Part shown: piece by piece, positions 7,101 through 8,353 of the stretch
Layout of the letters: every line of letters starts with the position of its first letter
How positions within the stretch are numbered: the stretch's first letter is position 1
NCBI GenBank assembly: GCA_025351545.1
Contig: JANXVQ010000663.1
Coordinates: forward strand, 1-8,353
Direction of reading: 5' to 3'
Length of the DNA: 8,353 nt
Origin: Spirosoma sp.
GTDB taxonomy: Bacteria; Bacteroidota; Bacteroidia; Cytophagales; Spirosomataceae
Notes under the pieces: generated by a model
Told to the model about the DNA's origin: nothing
Seen by the model: the letters and a program-made list of their open reading frames with translations, nothing else
Database searches by the model: none
Translations under genes and position numbers: made by a program

Positions 7101-8273
7101 TCGTAAAATTGTCCAGTTGCCGGTTGGTGCGTTCCAGTGAAGCACCCCGTCTTTGTCCATAAATTGTGACACATCGACAATCGAAGACGAATCGATGGCG
7201 GCTTTTCCTTCGCTATTCTGATCGTCGGATACGCCCATAACGGCAAAGGCATTATTCGTCTTTTTCTGCCAATCGGCCAACCGCGCCGTTCCTGAAAAGC
7301 GAAGCTGCTTATACTCTCTGGCGCCCGCTGAGGTGAGCCGGAAGTACTTAGCTTTCGTGGCCGGAAATTCGGATAAGCTAAAGGTATTTTCAGGTGATCG
7401 CCCGGCATTTATAGCAGTTATTTTCTGAAATTGAACGCCATCGTCCGACGATTCCAGCGTAAGCTGTGGACCGGCTCCAAAACCACCGCCTTGCCCGCCA
7501 CCGGATGCCCCCACCGACTTGCTCACAAAAGCAATGGACCGCGCTTCATAAGGCTTATTAAATTCAAGCTGTACATAAGCAGACTGACTTTCGGCTGTAG
7601 GCTTAACAATAACACCCTCATTACCTGCCAGTTGATCAATAGAAACAAGCTCAACACTTCCGTTTACAGTAGCCTTGCTGATTAAGGATGTCAATGAGAT
7701 TTCGCCGGGAAGCGATGGAAATGCAATCACCGACACATCGCGGTAATAGTCAAGTTTGCTCATCGGCCTGAGCAAGGTCAGTGTTACAGCTTGCCCGCCC
7801 TCAACATAGGATTCGCTCCATGTTACCTGCTGCATGGCTAATTCCGGCGTAATCCACGGACCACCGCTCGACGACCAGCCGGGGCAATTGTGCATGGTAA
7901 ATTCCAGCCCCAGCCGATCCGCTTCCTTGATCGCGTGTTCTTTCAGCTTGAGCCATTCCGGGCTTAAATACACAACGGGGCCTTTAGGAATACCCGTTCC
8001 GGCATCGAAATTCTGAAATCCACCCAGCCCGATTTGCTTCATCGCTTCCAGATCGCGGGTGATGCCGTCGGCGGTTACATTACCGTTCATCCAATGCCAC
8101 CAAACCTGTGCCCGCGCCGATGTTGGCGGATTCTGGAAAGTCTCTACAAATGACTTAGCCGTACTGGAGTCAAGTACGGCTTGTCTTTCACTGACGTTAA
8201 TTATCCCTGATGGCGTAATAATTGCCACCAGGCCAGCTGTAGAGCTGTTTTTTAAAAAACTGCGTCTTTTCAT
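4149..8273 (-). CDS. Secreted GH106-type alpha-L-rhamnosidase with discoidin-like and LamG-like domains
   Basis: A 1374-residue multidomain enzyme predicted to remove terminal alpha-L-rhamnose from glycans or glycosides. Residue numbers count from the ATG at 8271-8273. A twin-arginine signal (RRSFLK, residues 3-8, then a hydrophobic stretch) suggests export in folded form. The GH106 N-terminal part is clear: VWWHWMNGNVT (57-67), GLGGFQNFDAG (82-92) and HNCPGWSSSGGPW (128-140). A discoidin-like beta-sandwich (about 228-335) carries a glycine-rich loop. The barrel continues with DSYEVGMQNW (450-459; E453), YTEPYDRG (528-535; E530) and GAEAFTGEP (597-605; E599), which are candidate catalytic or substrate-binding acids. 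A LamG-like jelly roll lies at about 945-1127 (FTISLWAKP, then GWCHVALVYK and YVNGKLI). A GH2-like sugar-binding sandwich closes the protein (about 1180-1370; DLGRVEVIANVAINGKELGTLW). It is longer than the roughly 1100 residues I expect for the family, largely because of the LamG region. An in-frame TTG at 8274-8276 could add one residue. First gene of the apparent operon. Family confidence is high; substrate is unknown. Confidence 0.93.
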   Translation of the reverse strand: MKRRSFLKNSSTAGLVAIITPSGIINVSERQAVLDSSTAKSFVETFQNPPTSARAQVWWHWMNGNVTADGITRDLEAMKQIGLGGFQNFDAGTGIPKGPVVYLSPEWLKLKEHAIKEADRLGLEFTMHNCPGWSSSGGPWITPELAMQQVTWSESYVEGGQAVTLTLLRPMSKLDYYRDVSVIAFPSLPGEISLTSLISKATVNGSVELVSIDQLAGNEGVIVKPTAESQSAYVQLEFNKPYEARSIAFVSKSVGASGGGQGGGFGAGPQLTLESSDDGVQFQKITAINAGRSPENTFSLSEFPATKAKYFRLTSAGAREYKQLRFSGTARLADWQKKTNNAFAVMGVSDDQNSEGKAAIDSSSIVDVSQFMDKDGVLHWNAPTGNWTILRIGYTPKGELNRSAPDTGVGLECDKYSSGAIDFHFNKMMEHLLPTLKPLTKKGKVGLLIDSYEVGMQNWTAQFPQEFQKRSGYSLLTYLPALTGRIVGNVDTTERFLWDLRRTQADLMADNYYGRFRELCHQQGIIAYTEPYDRGPMEEMQVGARVDVNMGEFWNGLSSLFQNNLTMHRTTKLAASIAHINGKIAGGGTPDSPQVVGAEAFTGEPESSRWQEYPFAMKALGDKMFTQGLTRIIFHRYAHQPHPTAVPGMTMGPWGIHFDRTTTWWNQGRSWLDYLARCQNLLQQGLFVADLAYFTGEEGNQYTKVEPFELNPAPPQGYDYDLINAETLVKRARLDKGNLTLPDGMSYRVLVLQNHKALSLELLRKLRDLVNSGMVLVGAKPLTSLGLRTHSQGDAEFQRLITELWGTHATGQTNGTTVTENRLGKGRIFWGKPIQTVLTTLGIKPDFETTSRSGDAPITYIHRKIGDAHVYFLANQRRTREELVCTFRVDGKQPELWDAATGKQTPMSLYESENGQTKVAVPLEPAGSAFIVFRSPSKQKRIQSVMSGNKVVLSTKLFPAENQKLYKDVANNFTISLWAKPELNIMLATNGLMESVKDSWTDYYAIYPPSGTDLYGAGHATCGLAIGRNGVAVWERTSGKPIFKLAAPTSISGWCHVALVYKEGIPSVYVNGKLIQEGQRGGAIVHLGIGPAYLSDGASFYNGDMTQPQVITETVSKERIQQLAIQERPKKTELPVVEMAVDGKSGLLFWQNGQYTVRDQTGKDTTLAVSGINSPTELAGEWLVSFPPNLGAPDRISLPNLIPLNTHQQEGVKHFSGTATYTKTLNVTANSIANGKRLFLDLGRVEVIANVAINGKELGTLWKRPYRIDITNAVKTGANSLEIRVINLWPNRLIGDEQLPDPDKFTPGGGASGFASLSNGAIVELPAWYKEGKPKPTNGRVTFTTWKHYNKDSPLLESGLIGPVILRVAENINL

Positions 8274-8353
8274 CAAGTAGAATGCTAGCTGCCATTAACC
8301 CCGGCTCCCTGAAAGGATAAGCTTATACGTGTCTAATGGTAAGCCAATTAAAA
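8274..8353 (-). other. Upstream leader of the operon; no clear promoter
   Basis: The 80 bp before the rhamnosidase start contain no open frame worth calling. Reading toward the gene, I see no convincing Bacteroidota promoter of the TTTG / TAnnTTTG type and no Shine-Dalgarno sequence next to the start codon. Two weak symmetries are present: ATAAGCTTAT at 8317-8326, and CCATTA at 8292-8297 facing TAATGG at 8334-8339. Either could be a protein-binding site, but both are short enough to occur by chance. The promoter may lie beyond the window, or the operon may begin with a gene further upstream. Confidence 0.3.

Noticed and set aside
6711..7106. 131-codon plus-strand open frame opposite the rhamnosidase
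   Set aside because: It lies wholly antisense to well-conserved GH106 coding sequence, has no recognisable domain or start context, and is explained by the codon pattern of the real gene.
6989..7408. 139-codon minus-strand frame inside the rhamnosidase
   Set aside because: It is an alternative frame of the same strand within continuous GH106 coding sequence; nothing suggests a frameshift or a nested gene.
8292..8339. CCATTA / TAATGG pair upstream of the operon as an operator
   Set aside because: The arms are only 6 bp and 36 bp apart, which is well within chance expectation for this sequence.

Overview
The window looks like a chromosomal segment from a member of the Bacteroidota, probably the Cytophagales (a Spirosoma-like lineage is my best guess). 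Three things point there: base composition close to half GC, signal peptides ending in the typical '..GQ' cleavage context, and start codons without a Shine-Dalgarno sequence. The taxonomy is inferred from style only.

Layout: all three genes lie on the minus strand, so transcription runs from the right edge to the left. First comes a very large secreted GH106-type alpha-L-rhamnosidase (4149-8273), with a twin-arginine signal and an added LamG-like domain near its C-terminal end. After 66 bp comes a secreted type-B carboxylesterase (2541-4082). After 34 bp comes a secreted family 3 glycoside hydrolase (167-2506), with an EF-hand-like loop near its N-terminus. The short gaps and shared direction suggest one operon. 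No SusC/SusD pair, regulator or transporter is visible, so this may be part of a larger carbohydrate-utilisation locus continuing outside the window.

How they could work together (inference): the rhamnosidase would remove terminal alpha-L-rhamnose, the esterase would remove acyl groups, and the GH3 enzyme would cleave the exposed beta-linked sugar. This fits an acylated, rhamnose-capped plant or microbial glycan or glycoside. The actual substrate cannot be read from the sequence.

Two non-coding structures stand out. The left edge (1-270) is a perfect palindrome with 133-bp arms and a 4-nt centre, which duplicates the last 33 codons of the GH3 gene in inverted orientation. It is either a fold-back sequencing or assembly artefact at a contig end, or a real inverted duplication. 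Between the rhamnosidase and esterase genes, a 34-bp palindrome is split by a 16-nt GC-rich insert (4109-4158), and one of its arms supplies the rhamnosidase stop codon. Otherwise this is a fairly ordinary glycan-degradation cluster. I see no phage, CRISPR, RNA gene, insertion sequence or defence system.
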